Of a stretch of 64,000 nt of DNA, positions 63,047 to 64,000 are shown piece after piece. Made by a program: the position numbers and the translations under genes. Within the stretch, counting starts at the first letter, position 1. Every line of letters starts with the position of its first letter. This DNA is from Spirochaetales bacterium (lineage in GTDB: Bacteria > Spirochaetota > Spirochaetia > JABMQR01), in contig JAGYPA010000002.1 in NCBI GenBank assembly GCA_018399255.1, positions 1 to 64,000 of the forward strand. The letters are read 5' to 3'. The notes under the pieces were generated by a model that saw nothing but the letters and a program-made list of their open reading frames with translations, was not told the DNA's origin and searched no databases.

Positions 63047-63893
63047 CGACTTCTCCTGACCAGTTCAGTTTTGCCCTGACAACTTCGTAGAAATTTCTTT
63101 TACTCGAAAGCACGAGCAAGGCTCTTCCCCGTGAACGCTCAACAGTTATGATGTCTCCTTCGCAGAGAGGCAGCATTTCCTGACCGTCAAGAGAAAGATT
63201 GAGAGAGGTTCGCTGGTGCTTCAGAACTTCTATCTGGATAATATCTTCACCGGATACAACAATGGGACGATTCGACAGAGTAAAGGGACAGATTGGCGTT
63301 ACTATGAGGGCATCCATTTCGGAATCCAGGATGGGGCCGCCGGCGGCAAGGCTGTATGCTGTTGAACCGGTTGGTGTAGCTACGATTATTCCATCTGCCC
63401 TGAAGGTTCCCAGACGCGTCTCATTAAGATGCAGCTTGAGGCTGACGATATTGGAAACACCGTTGGCTTTCACTACCAGGTCATTCAGACACTGGTTGAG
63501 AAAGATTTTCTCTCCGTCACGAGTTACAGCAGCCCGTATCATCAAGCGATGGGACAGACCCGTTTTTCCATCTCTGAAAGATTCAAAGGCCTCTTTCCAT
63601 TCATTCTGGGATACTTCGGTGATAAACCCGAAGGTGCCGAGATTTACCGCAAGAATGGGTACGCCTGCAGTACGCAGCAGTCTCGAACAGAACAAAACCG
63701 TGCCGTCTCCTCCAAGGCTGAAAACCAGGTCAATATTCTCGAAAACCGGCGGTTCTACCCGGCCGGACAGACGAAATATTTCAACATGAATCTGCTGTTT
63801 TTCCAGGTAGCTGCTTATTTCGGAAACGAGATTCTCGGCCTGCGGTTTATTCATATTAGCTACAATTAGGACTTGCTTGATTGAAAGCTTCAT
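63039..63893 (-). CDS. nadK: NAD kinase
   Basis: The 284-residue protein phosphorylates NAD to NADP. LGGDGTVLFCSRLL (about residue 60) is the diphosphate-binding motif, NDLVVKAN (about 137) contacts NAD, and ATPTGSTAYSLAAGGPI (about 173) is the conserved substrate loop. Length is normal. GAGG lies 4 nt before the ATG. It is the first gene of the nadK-recN pair; the 107 nt upstream to the window end hold no gene. Confidence 0.96.
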   Translation of the reverse strand: MKLSIKQVLIVANMNKPQAENLVSEISSYLEKQQIHVEIFRLSGRVEPPVFENIDLVFSLGGDGTVLFCSRLLRTAGVPILAVNLGTFGFITEVSQNEWKEAFESFRDGKTGLSHRLMIRAAVTRDGEKIFLNQCLNDLVVKANGVSNIVSLKLHLNETRLGTFRADGIIVATPTGSTAYSLAAGGPILDSEMDALIVTPICPFTLSNRPIVVSGEDIIQIEVLKHQRTSLNLSLDGQEMLPLCEGDIITVERSRGRALLVLSSKRNFYEVVRAKLNWSGEVDA

Positions 63894-63913
63894 AATTCCT
63901 CATTTTAATAAAC

Positions 63914-63928
63914 ACTTATCAAATAAGT
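63914..63928. other. Short inverted repeat upstream of nadK
   Basis: ACTTAT (63914-63919), loop CAA, ATAAGT (63923-63928), about 20 nt before the nadK start. It is AT-rich and could be an operator or part of the promoter. Nothing else is clear in 63894-64000. Confidence 0.3.
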
Positions 63929-64000
63929 ATTTGTTATCAGGTCGGATAACCTTGCTCCGGCCAGTCAGAAATGATCAGTTATCCCCTCTCCGTCAGGGCA

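Overview
The window is a gene-dense chromosomal segment of moderate G+C content (judged by eye). It most probably comes from a motile spirochaete (Spirochaetales, Treponema/Spirochaeta-like). Supporting clues are an LruC-domain lipoprotein, FlhF, a DUF4912 gene beside two GH57 enzymes, a compact division cluster lacking several mur genes, and zapA followed directly by 6S RNA. The species call is inference; the gene calls rest on motifs visible in the translations.

Layout. (1) 1-12972: an anaerobic purine/nitrogen catabolism locus. On the minus strand run ygfK, ssnA, ygeY and the three xanthine-dehydrogenase subunits, followed by an aminohydrolase cut off by an early stop. Divergently on the plus strand is a translationally overlapping pair of fold-type-II PLP enzymes. 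(2) 13084-19896: a coiled-coil membrane protein, a PAP2 phosphatase, a CrtI/RetSat-like oxidoreductase with an SDR, tRNA-Leu(UAA), TatD, an envelope protein and a lipoprotein with a 15-bp tandem repeat. (3) 20124-23422: a frameshifted LruC-type lipoprotein gene and class II fructose-bisphosphate aldolase. (4) 23572-28091: an expression/division block, infC-rpmI-rplT-zapB-like-zapA-6S RNA-TPR-tsaE-tsaB. (5) 28273-33097: thioredoxin reductase, glgA-glgC, a Nudix hydrolase and a small membrane protein. (6) 33243-42056: a decayed NAD(P)HX-repair gene, secA, a LysM/degenerate-M23 protein, a division transpeptidase and flhF. (7) 42068-56022 (minus): hslVU, xerC, dprA, a second Xer recombinase, ftsZ, ftsA, ftsQ, ftsW, mraY, murF, ftsL, rsmH and mraZ, preceded by MraZ-type operator repeats. 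(8) 56316-63893: two GH57 glycogen/alpha-glucan genes with a DUF4912 gene, then recN and nadK.

The most notable whole-window patterns are these. First, several monocistronic or first-of-operon genes have a sigma70-like promoter whose -10 box ends 6-7 nt before the ATG and have no Shine-Dalgarno, which predicts leaderless mRNAs (tatD, the 19896 lipoprotein, glgA, the transpeptidase, the 58861 GH57 gene). Second, perfect short tandem duplications recur, two of them copying a ribosome-binding site inside the purine operon. Third, two genes (lruC-type and nnr) are broken by multiple frameshifts although their neighbours are intact. The PLP pair facing the purine operon is the best candidate for an under-described metabolic variant.
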